Of a stretch of 64,000 nt of DNA, positions 52,378 to 59,733 are shown in pieces (position 1 is the stretch's first letter; each line of letters begins with the position of its first letter). The stretch is from Amycolatopsis solani. GTDB taxonomy: Bacteria; Actinomycetota; Actinomycetes; Mycobacteriales; Pseudonocardiaceae. Location of the stretch: positions 2,666,001-2,730,000 of the forward strand of contig NZ_JAWQJT010000001.1 of assembly GCF_033441515.1 (NCBI RefSeq), in the 5' to 3' direction. The position numbers were made by a program, and so were the translations under genes. The notes below the pieces were generated by a model, which saw nothing but the letters and a program-made list of their open reading frames with translations, had not been told where the DNA came from and ran no database searches.

Positions 52378-52846
52378 CCCCCTGGGGGTGGCGCCGGACG
52401 TGCACGCCCGGCGCCCGTGGGCTCGGGGTGGTGTCGCGAGGGGGCGGCACCACCCCGGTTTGACCGCGGCCGGCCGGTTCTGTCGGGGGAGGGGCGAGCT
52501 GGCGTCGCGCCGGGTTGGGGGACCTGGCGCGGGCGGGTTGCGGTGGCGCGGCCGAGCTGCGGGGGCGGGGCGGCTGCGGTGGGGGGCGAGCTGCTGTGCG
52601 CCGGGCAAGGGGGCCTGGCGCCGGCCTGCCGCGGTGCGCGGTGGCCCGGGGGTGTGCTGGTCGCGGCGGGAGGGCCGCGGCGAGCATGGCGGGTCGCGCC
52701 AGGGCGGTGCCGGGTGCGAGCCGTGCTGGTTGCGGTGCGGGGGCGCCGGGCTCGGTGAAAAGCAGCGGCGCGGGTCGGGGAGCCGCGCCGCTGCGGGGCG
52801 CCCGCACCCAGGCGTGGGGGCAGCCCGGGAGGTGGGCGGGGCCGCC
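52378..52846. other. Gene-free GC-rich intergenic region
   Basis: This stretch lies between two convergent genes. It has a perfect 8-bp inverted repeat (GGCGCCGG at 52390-52397 and CCGGCGCC at 52408-52415), a likely hairpin after the small membrane-protein gene. From about 52500 to 52620 the plus strand is rich in G runs (for example GGGGGCGGGGCGG) that could form G-quadruplexes. Open frames exist in several frames but encode only low-complexity Arg/Ala/Gly sequence. Confidence 0.6.
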
Positions 52847-55783
52847 CTACTCCTGAACTGGCTCGGTCAGCGCCAGCAAAGCCCGCCTCACCGCCGCCGC
52901 GCTCGCGTCGCGTGGGTCGGTGAGGCGGGCCGCTTCCGCTGCCGCCTCCTCCGCCGCTGCCGCGTCTCCCGTGGCGTCGTACGCCCGTCCGAGCACCAGC
53001 CACGTCAGACCGGTTGCTGACCGGCCGCCCATCTCGCGGAACTCCGTCAAACACTGCTGCAACACCGGGATCGCCTGTGCCGCGCGGCCTTCGCCGATCC
53101 AGCCCGCTGCCAGTGCTCGGGTGCACGACAGCTCTCGTGGCCGCTCGTCCAGTTCCCTCGCCAGCTCTCGCGCTTCGCCGAACGCCGCCATCGCGTGCTC
53201 GCGGTTGCCCGTTGCCGCCGAGATCGCGCCCGCTGTGCGCAACGACTTCGCCAGCTCCGAACGGGCCGGGGTCGGGCGGAGGTGGTCCACCGACTCCGCG
53301 ATCGCCGCCGCCGCGTGGGGGTCGTCGCCCGTCAGGAACGAGGACCACGCGAATCCGTGCAGGGCCGTGCCGATCTGGCGGGCGTCGCCGGTTTCGCGGG
53401 CTGCCGTCAGTGCGATGGCGTCGACGTCCCGGGCTTCGGCCACGCGGCCGAGGCGCAGCAGGGCCGCCGATTCCGCCGAGCGGACGCGGATGGGCTCCGG
53501 CTGACCGTCCATTGTGAACAGTTCGCGCGCGTGAGCCGCCGTCTCCAGGGCTTCTTCGGCGTCGCCGAGGCCGATCAGGCAGTGCGCCAGGTTCGCCGTC
53601 ACCCACGCGTGGGTATGGTGTTCGCGACGCGCTTCCAGCTCCTTCGCGCACTGGCGGTACGTGGCCGCGGCCTCCTCGTACTGACCGCGTTCGTGGCGCA
53701 GCAGCGCGAGGTTCGCCTCGGCGAGCACCGCGACCGCCGGGTCGTCCGCCGCGGCCAGCACCGTTTCGTACGCCGCGCGCATCTCCGCGTACTGGCCGTG
53801 CAGGTACAGGTACACGCTCAGCTTGTCCAGCAACCGCACCGCTTCCGGTGCGGGCAGCCACCCGATCAGCAGGACGAGGTTCGCGCGCTCGGCGGCGAAC
53901 CAGTCGTCCGGGCGAGCCAGCAACCGCGCCACCAGGTCTTCGGGCAACGGCTGGGGAAGCGGCGCGGCGGCCGGTGGCGGCATCGGGACCGTGCGCGGCA
54001 AGCGGGAAGCGGCGGCGTCGGCCAGTGCGAGCGTCGCCGACAGCACCGTCCGGAGGCCGCCGGTGTCTTCGGCCAGCTCGGCCGCGTACAGCCGGACGAG
54101 GTCGTGCATCCGGTAGCGGCCCTCGCCGGACGGGTCCGCGCCGCGCGCCTCCAGCAAGCTCGCCTCGACGAGCTCTTCGACGGCTTCGTCGGCGTCCGGG
54201 GTGCCGACCAGCGTCGTCACCGCCCACGCCGGGAGGTCGGCGAGGCGGCAGCGGCCGAGCAGCCGGAACGCGCGCCGCGCGGGCGGCCGGAGTCCTTCGT
54301 AGCTCAGCGCGATGCTGCTGCGGACCGCCAGATCGCTCACGGTCAGCTCGTCGAGCCGCCGGACCTCGTCTTCGAGACGGCCGGCCAGCTCGTCGAGCCG
54401 CAGGTGCGGGCGGATGGCCAGCCTGCTGCCGGCGATCCGCAGGGCCAGCGGCAGCCGCGCGCACGCCGCGATGATCCGCTCGGCGTCGGCCCGCTCCCGG
54501 GCGACCCGCGCGCCGGCGAGCCGGTTCAGCAGCTCGGCGGCGTCGGCGCCGGACAGCGGTCCGAGCGGCAGCCGGTGCGCGCCGGCCAGCCCGCTCAACC
54601 GCCGCCGGCTTGTCACGAGCACCGCGCAGCCCGGCGTGCCCGGCAGCAGCGCGCGGACGTCGCCGGGGTCGACGGCGTCGTCGAGCACCACCAGCACCCG
54701 CCGGTCGGTGAGCCGGCCGCGGAACACCGCCGCGCGCGCCCGGACGTCGTCCGGGACCGCCGGGCCGGGGACGCCGAGCGCGCGCAGGAGGTCGGCCAGC
54801 ACCTCGCCGATGTCGCGGCCGGCGAGCGGGACGTACAGCTGCCCGTCCGGGAAACGCGCCCGCAGCCGGTGCGCGGCCCGCACGGCCAGGGTGCTCTTGC
54901 CCGCCCCCGGCTCGCCGCTCAGCACGGCGAGCGGGACGCCCCGGTCGTCACCCAGCACTCCGGTCAGTTCGGCGAGCTCGGCGTCTCGGCCCGTGAAGTC
55001 CCCGATGTCCGGCGGCAGCTGGCACACCGGCCAGACCGGCGGCGGCAGCCGCGGCACGGGATCTTCGCCGCGCAGGACGGCCGCGTGCACCCGGCGGGCC
55101 TCCGCGCCGGGTTCGACGCCCAGCTCCTCGATCAGGGTGGTCCGCAGCCGCCGGTAGACCTCGAGCGCGTCGCCCTGCCGGCCGGCTCGGTGCAGCGCGA
55201 TCATCAGCTGCGCGGCGAGCCGTTCGCGCAGCGGGTGTTCGGTGATCATGGCCTGCAGCTCACCGGTCAGTTCCCCGTGCCGCCCGGCGGTGAGCTCGGC
55301 GTCGACGCAGTCTTCGAACACGGCGAGCCGCTCGGACTCCAGCCGCGCGACGTCGGCGTCGAGCCGCGGCACGTGCAGCCCGGCCAGCACCGGCCCCCGC
55401 CACTGCGCGAGCGCCCGCCGGTAGTGCGCGGCGGCGGCGACGGCGTCCCCGGCCCGCTTCCCCTCGGCCGCGGCGGCCCGGAAGACGAGCAGGTCGAGCT
55501 CGCCCGGCTCGACGCGCAGCCGGTAGCCGAGCGGCCCGTGCTCGACCCGGAGTCCGTCGATCCGCTCGCGCAGCCGCGAGAGGTAGGTGTGCAGGTTGGA
55601 GGTGTAGGACTTCGGCGGCCCGCCCGGCCACAGCGCTTCGACCAGCACGTCGACGTGGACGTACTGGCCCGCGTTGACGAGCAGCACGGCCAGCAGCGTG
55701 CGCTGCCGCTCGCCCCGCAACGCGACCCAGTGCCCGGGCGCCCCCTCGACGGCGAGCGGCCCGAGCACGCCGAAGTGAGCCAT
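52847..55783 (-). CDS. SARP/AfsR-like transcriptional regulator with NB-ARC and TPR domains
   Basis: The 978-residue protein has a SARP DNA-binding domain (residues 1-95: LGPLAVEGAPGHWVALRGER, TLLAVLLVNAGQYVHVDVLV, LWPGGPPKSYTSNLHTYLSR), a bacterial transcriptional-activator domain (to about 245), an NB-ARC ATPase (Walker A LSGEPGAGKSTLAVRAAHRL, Walker B VLVVLDDAVDP, GLPL-like ARLPLALRIAGSRL) and C-terminal TPR-like helices. This is the AfsR layout, used in control of secondary metabolism and development. No biosynthetic cluster is in the window. A GGGAGGG lies seven bases before the ATG, which shares its CATG with the divergent XRE gene. Confidence 0.93.
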   Translation of the reverse strand: MAHFGVLGPLAVEGAPGHWVALRGERQRTLLAVLLVNAGQYVHVDVLVEALWPGGPPKSYTSNLHTYLSRLRERIDGLRVEHGPLGYRLRVEPGELDLLVFRAAAAEGKRAGDAVAAAAHYRRALAQWRGPVLAGLHVPRLDADVARLESERLAVFEDCVDAELTAGRHGELTGELQAMITEHPLRERLAAQLMIALHRAGRQGDALEVYRRLRTTLIEELGVEPGAEARRVHAAVLRGEDPVPRLPPPVWPVCQLPPDIGDFTGRDAELAELTGVLGDDRGVPLAVLSGEPGAGKSTLAVRAAHRLRARFPDGQLYVPLAGRDIGEVLADLLRALGVPGPAVPDDVRARAAVFRGRLTDRRVLVVLDDAVDPGDVRALLPGTPGCAVLVTSRRRLSGLAGAHRLPLGPLSGADAAELLNRLAGARVARERADAERIIAACARLPLALRIAGSRLAIRPHLRLDELAGRLEDEVRRLDELTVSDLAVRSSIALSYEGLRPPARRAFRLLGRCRLADLPAWAVTTLVGTPDADEAVEELVEASLLEARGADPSGEGRYRMHDLVRLYAAELAEDTGGLRTVLSATLALADAAASRLPRTVPMPPPAAAPLPQPLPEDLVARLLARPDDWFAAERANLVLLIGWLPAPEAVRLLDKLSVYLYLHGQYAEMRAAYETVLAAADDPAVAVLAEANLALLRHERGQYEEAAATYRQCAKELEARREHHTHAWVTANLAHCLIGLGDAEEALETAAHARELFTMDGQPEPIRVRSAESAALLRLGRVAEARDVDAIALTAARETGDARQIGTALHGFAWSSFLTGDDPHAAAAIAESVDHLRPTPARSELAKSLRTAGAISAATGNREHAMAAFGEARELARELDERPRELSCTRALAAGWIGEGRAAQAIPVLQQCLTEFREMGGRSATGLTWLVLGRAYDATGDAAAAEEAAAEAARLTDPRDASAAAVRRALLALTEPVQE

Positions 55784-56090
55784 GTCCGCCCTCCCGAGTA
55801 CCGGAACGGCCACCGTAGCGAAGGGGTCCGACAGAAACCGGCGGTCGCGGTCCCCGAGCGGATCGAGCGGGCCGGTCCACGGGCACCGCCTCGCCGAAAT
55901 CCGGCGCGGTCGCGGCTTCACCCAGCAGCAGCTGGCCGAACGGATGGGCGTCACCAAAGGCCGGGTGTCCCAGATCGAGCAGGGCAAGATCGCCGGCTTC
56001 GAGGTGCTCGCCCGCTACGCCGCCGCTCTGGGGGGCCGCCTGCACCAGGCGATCTCCTGCGACGACGGCGATGTCGCCACCATCGCCTGA
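55782..56090 (+). CDS. XRE-family HTH protein, orphan HigA-like antitoxin
   Basis: The 102-residue protein has a C-terminal HTH: HGHRLAEIRRGRGFTQQQLA, ERMGVTKGRVSQIEQGKIAG and FEVLARYAAALGGRLHQAIS. This matches HigA-type antitoxins of actinobacterial HigBA pairs, which normally follow a HigB gene on the same strand. No toxin gene is next to it. The first 35 residues are Ser/Arg-rich and unlike the usual HigA start, and the region also has to hold the promoter of the divergent SARP gene, so the N-terminus may be derived. ATG at 55782 is the only standard start before the HTH. Confidence 0.72.
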   Translation: MSALPSTGTATVAKGSDRNRRSRSPSGSSGPVHGHRLAEIRRGRGFTQQQLAERMGVTKGRVSQIEQGKIAGFEVLARYAAALGGRLHQAISCDDGDVATIA

Positions 56091-56186
56091 CCGGCGCCGC
56101 GGGCGTAGGTACGGGCGGTGGGGACCCGGCGGGACCGCGCCTATTACGCTCCACCCGGACATTCAGGACCTACCAGGGGAGCGGTC

Positions 56187-57104
56187 GTGTCAGCTGGAGG
56201 CGGAACCAAGGCGATCATCGCGGCCCTCGGGGCGAACGCCGGGATCGCGGTCGCGAAGTTCGCCGGCTTCCTCGTCACCGGGTCGTCGTCGATGCTGGCC
56301 GAGTCCGTGCACTCGCTGGCCGACACCACGAACCAGGGCCTGCTGCTGCTCGGGCAGAAGACGTCGAAGCGGGAAGCGGACGAGGAGCACCCGTTCGGCT
56401 ACGGCCGTGACCGGTACTTTTACTCCTTCATCGTCGCCCTGATGCTCTTCAGCCTGGGCTCCGCCTTCGCGATCTACGAAGGCATCCACAAGATCGGCCA
56501 CCCCGAGCCGCTCGAATCGCCGATCGTCGCGGTGATCATCCTCGTCGTCGCGATCTGCCTCGAGGGCTACAGCTTCTACACCGCGATCACCGAGTCGAAG
56601 AAGATCAAGGGTGACGCCAGCTGGTGGGGCTTCATCCGCCAGGCGAAGGAACCCGAGCTGCCCGTCGTCCTGCTGGAGGACGCCGGCGCGCTGCTCGGCC
56701 TCGTCTTCGCGCTCGCCGGGGTCGGGCTCGCGGTCGGGACCGGCGATCCGGTCTGGGACGGTATCGGCACCCTCGCCATCGGCGCGCTGCTCGGGGTCAT
56801 CGCGATCATCCTCATCATCGAGATGAAGAGCCTCCTCATCGGCGAAGGCGCCACCCCGGCGGTGCTCGCGACGATCGTCGACGAGCTCGCCGCCGGGAAG
56901 GTCGAGCGCGTCATCCACATCCGCACCCAGTACCTCGGGCCGGACGAGCTGCTCGTCGCGGCCAAGCTGGCGATGGTGCCCGGGCTCGACACCGCCGAGC
57001 TGGCGATGGCCATCGACGACGCCGAGGCCCGGGTGCGCGCCAAGGTTCCGGTCGCGAAGCTGATCTACCTCGAGCCGGACCTCGACCGCAGCCTCGCGAA
57101 GTAG
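56187..57104 (+). CDS. Cation diffusion facilitator transporter
   Basis: The 305-residue protein has a CDF layout: six membrane segments, with VAKFAGFLVTGSSSMLAESV and HSLADTTNQGLLLLG in the first part (the metal site is formed from SxxxAExxHS-xxD), the His-containing DEEHPFGYGRDRYFYSF, and LLEDAGALLGLVFALAGVGL holding the second set. The C-terminal ferredoxin-like domain starts near residue 215 (LIGEGATPAVLATIVDELAA). It should export divalent metal such as Zn, Fe or Mn in exchange for protons. GTG at 56187 with AGGGGAG upstream. Confidence 0.93.
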   Translation: MSAGGGTKAIIAALGANAGIAVAKFAGFLVTGSSSMLAESVHSLADTTNQGLLLLGQKTSKREADEEHPFGYGRDRYFYSFIVALMLFSLGSAFAIYEGIHKIGHPEPLESPIVAVIILVVAICLEGYSFYTAITESKKIKGDASWWGFIRQAKEPELPVVLLEDAGALLGLVFALAGVGLAVGTGDPVWDGIGTLAIGALLGVIAIILIIEMKSLLIGEGATPAVLATIVDELAAGKVERVIHIRTQYLGPDELLVAAKLAMVPGLDTAELAMAIDDAEARVRAKVPVAKLIYLEPDLDRSLAK

Positions 57105-57203
57105 CTCCAAGATCCACTGCCGGGCGCTCGGCGAGCCGTCACGGACGTGACCCGTTAGGGTGACGTACCGCGATACACGCAGCTCAGCCGCAGGAGGTCA
57201 ACG

Positions 57204-58727
57204 GTGCCCGGAACGGGATTGTGGCGCACTAAATCGATCGAACAGTCTATTTCGGACACTGATGAGCCGGACACCAAGCTCCGGCGGAACCTCAGTGCGT
57301 GGGACCTGACGGTGTTCGGCGTCGCGGTCGTCATCGGCGCCGGCATCTTCACGCTGACCGCGCGCACCGCCGGTGACTACGCCGGCCCCTCGGTGTCGCT
57401 GGCGTTCGTGTTCGCGGCGATCGCCTGCGCGCTGGCCGCGCTCTGCTACGCGGAGTTCGCCTCGACCGTGCCGGTCGCGGGCAGCGCGTACACGTTCTCC
57501 TACGCCACCTTCGGCGAGTTCATGGCGTGGATCATCGGCTGGGACCTGATCCTCGAGCTCGCCGTCGGCGCCGCCGCGGTGGCCAAGGGCTGGTCGGTCT
57601 ACCTCGAAACCGTGCTCGGCTACCTGTTCGGCAAGGGCACCAAGACGACGTTCGACATCGGCAGCGTGACCGTCGACTGGGGCGCGCTGCTCGTCGTCGC
57701 GGTCCTGACGACGCTGCTGGTGCTGGGCACGAAGCTGTCGTCGCGGGTCTCGATGGTGATCACCGGCATCAAGGTCGCCGTCGTGCTGTTCGTGATCATC
57801 CTCGGCATCTTCTACATCAAGGGCGCCAACTACACCCCGTACATCCCGCCGGGCGAGACCGGCGGGGCCGGCCAGACCGGCGTCGACCAGTCGCTCTTCT
57901 CCCTGATCGCGGGCGGTGCGAGCAGCTCGTTCGGCGTGTTCGGCCTGCTCGCCGGCGCGTCGCTGGTGTTCTTCGCCTTCATCGGCTTCGACATCGTCGC
58001 GACCACCGCCGAGGAGACGAAGAACCCGCAGAAGGCCGTGCCGCGCGGGATCATGGGCTCGCTGGCCATCGTCACGGTGCTCTACGTCGCGGTGTCGCTG
58101 GTGGTCGTCGGCATGACGAACTACAAGGAGCTCGCCACCTCGGCGGGCGACGGCAGCCACAAGACGCTCGCCACGGCGTTCTCCGCCAACGGCGTCGACT
58201 GGGCGGCCAACATCATCTCCTTCGGCGCGCTGGCCGGCCTGACCACCGTCGTCATGGTGCTCATGCTGGGCCAGGTCCGGATCATCTTCGCGATGTCGCG
58301 CGACGGCCTGATGCCGCGCCGGCTGGCGAAGACCGGCGAGCACGGGACGCCGAAGGGCGCGACGCTCATCGTCGGCGGCCTGGTCGCGCTCGCGGCCGGC
58401 TTCTTCCCGGCGGACAAGCTCGAAGAGATGGTCAACGTGGGCACGCTCTTCGCGTTCGTGCTGGTTTCGGCGGGGGTGCTGGTGCTGCGCCGGACGCGCC
58501 CGGACCTGCCGCGGGCGTTCAAGGTGCCGCTGATGCCGGTCATCCCGATCCTGGCGATCCTGGCCTGCCTGTGGCTGATGCTGAACCTGACCGTGCTGAC
58601 CTGGCTGCGGTTCGTCGCCTGGATGGTGCTCGGCGTGGTCATCTACTTCGCCTACAGCCGCCGTCATTCGCTGCTCGGCCAGCGGCAGGCCGACGGCGGC
58701 ACGGGGGACCCCGTCGAGTCGCGCTGA
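57204..58727 (+). CDS. APC-family amino acid permease (CAT type)
   Basis: The 507-residue permease has twelve or more membrane segments and the family blocks VVIGAGIFTLTARTAGDYAG (the substrate-binding GAGIF), CYAEFASTVPVAGSAYTFSY, and FFAFIGFDIVATTAEETKNP with QKAVPRGIMGSLAIVTVLYV, the last being typical of cationic amino acid transporters. The position near manA and ahcY agrees with M. tuberculosis Rv3253c. Substrate is likely basic or broad; not proven. GTG start with AGGAGG upstream. A terminator follows. Confidence 0.92.
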   Translation: MPGTGLWRTKSIEQSISDTDEPDTKLRRNLSAWDLTVFGVAVVIGAGIFTLTARTAGDYAGPSVSLAFVFAAIACALAALCYAEFASTVPVAGSAYTFSYATFGEFMAWIIGWDLILELAVGAAAVAKGWSVYLETVLGYLFGKGTKTTFDIGSVTVDWGALLVVAVLTTLLVLGTKLSSRVSMVITGIKVAVVLFVIILGIFYIKGANYTPYIPPGETGGAGQTGVDQSLFSLIAGGASSSFGVFGLLAGASLVFFAFIGFDIVATTAEETKNPQKAVPRGIMGSLAIVTVLYVAVSLVVVGMTNYKELATSAGDGSHKTLATAFSANGVDWAANIISFGALAGLTTVVMVLMLGQVRIIFAMSRDGLMPRRLAKTGEHGTPKGATLIVGGLVALAAGFFPADKLEEMVNVGTLFAFVLVSAGVLVLRRTRPDLPRAFKVPLMPVIPILAILACLWLMLNLTVLTWLRFVAWMVLGVVIYFAYSRRHSLLGQRQADGGTGDPVESR

Positions 58728-58742
58728 CCCGGACGAGAAACC

Positions 58743-58782
58743 GCCCCGCCGACCGGAATTCCCCAGGTCGGCGGGGCTTTTT
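58743..58782 (+). terminator. Terminator after the APC permease gene
   Basis: A 12-bp perfect stem (58743-58754 and 58766-58777) followed by TTTTT. Confidence 0.9.
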
Positions 58783-59003
58783 CGACGCATGGTACGGAAC
58801 GGCGGGTCACGAACGAGTTAAAAGGATCTTGCTTTGCGCGCCCAAAGGGGGACCCCGCGTAAGCGGTCGAGTGACGTGCGATACCTTTCGTTCCTCCGCG
58901 TGCCACTGACGGGTGAATTACAGCAGTGTGGTTACACGCTCAGTGGTGCCGCGACCACAGATTTCGCAAGTGCTGTCTCCCCGCCGGTACTAGGAGTTCC
59001 CCT

Positions 59004-59672
59004 ATGCGCAGACGTACCTTCCGCGGCGCCGTTGCGGTCATGGCGCTGACCACCGCTGCCCTCATCGGCACCGCCGGCTCCGCGCTGGCCTGCCACAGTG
59101 ACGACACCCGCCCGCACCCCACCCCGGGCAAGGCGACGCCGTGCGCCGAGGGCACCGACCTCAGCCAGAGCGACGTCGACTTCAAGATCGTCAAGAACCG
59201 CCTCAACATCTCGAAGGTCCACGAGGGTGTGACGGTCAAGCGCATCGTCGTCATCGGTGGCGACGACGGCTTCAACGACTACACCCCGGGTGCCAAGGGT
59301 CTCGAGAAGGCCGCGCCGTGGAACGACCTGCGCGCGCCGTTCAGCCGCAACGGGCGGCAGGCCGACATCGAGAAGTGGTACCTGTGCGGCACGAAGACCG
59401 AGAAGCCGACTGAGACCACCACGGCGCCGACGAAGCCGTCCACGCCGGCCACCGAGACCACGAAGCCGAGCGCCCCGGCGTCCTCGGAGACGGTCGCGCC
59501 GACCAGCACCACCGCTCCGGCCGCCGTGCCGGCGGGCAACGAGTCGGGCACCGGTGGCGGCCTCGCCAACACCGGTTTCGACAACAGCTGGCTGATCTGG
59601 ATCGCCGCGCTGCTGCTGGTCGCCGGTGGCGGTCTGCTCGCGCTGCTGAAGTTCCGCCGCAAGGCTTCCTGA
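59004..59672 (+). CDS. Secreted LANTG-anchored surface protein
   Basis: The 222-residue protein has a signal peptide (MRRRTFRGAVAVMALTTAAL with IGTAGSALA), a Cys-containing globular part of about 105 residues (DVDFKIVKNRLNISKVHEGV, RIVVIGGDDGFNDYTPGAKG, LRAPFSRNGRQADIEKWYLC), a Thr/Pro/Ser-rich stalk of about 60 residues, and a sorting signal LANTG with a membrane segment (WLIWIAALLLVAGGGLLALL) and the basic tail KFRRKAS. LAxTG is the motif of class E sortases in actinobacteria. No sortase gene is in the window. TAGGAG lies before the ATG. Confidence 0.88.
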   Translation: MRRRTFRGAVAVMALTTAALIGTAGSALACHSDDTRPHPTPGKATPCAEGTDLSQSDVDFKIVKNRLNISKVHEGVTVKRIVVIGGDDGFNDYTPGAKGLEKAAPWNDLRAPFSRNGRQADIEKWYLCGTKTEKPTETTTAPTKPSTPATETTKPSAPASSETVAPTSTTAPAAVPAGNESGTGGGLANTGFDNSWLIWIAALLLVAGGGLLALLKFRRKAS

Positions 59673-59680
59673 CCTGAAGT

Positions 59681-59733
59681 GCCGTGAAGGCCTCCTTACC
59701 GGCTATAAGAGCCGGTAAGGAGGCCTTCACGGC
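59681..59733. repeat. 24-bp perfect palindrome GTGAAGGCCTCCTTAC family
   Basis: Arms 59681-59704 and 59710-59733 are fully complementary with a 5-bp loop. The core is GTGAAGGCCTCCTTACCGGC. The right arm includes the stop and last codon of the convergent 754-aa gene. I recall this motif as frequent between Amycolatopsis genes. It can act as a bidirectional terminator. Confidence 0.85.

Noticed and set aside
52502..52856. Short plus-strand frames after the small membrane-protein gene
   Set aside because: Several overlapping frames, all Gly/Arg/Ala-rich, none with a ribosome site or recognisable segment.
53195..56410. Plus-strand open frame of about 1070 codons opposite the SARP gene
   Set aside because: Antisense of a clear SARP/NB-ARC gene; its product is His/Arg/Gln-rich low complexity with no recognisable domain.
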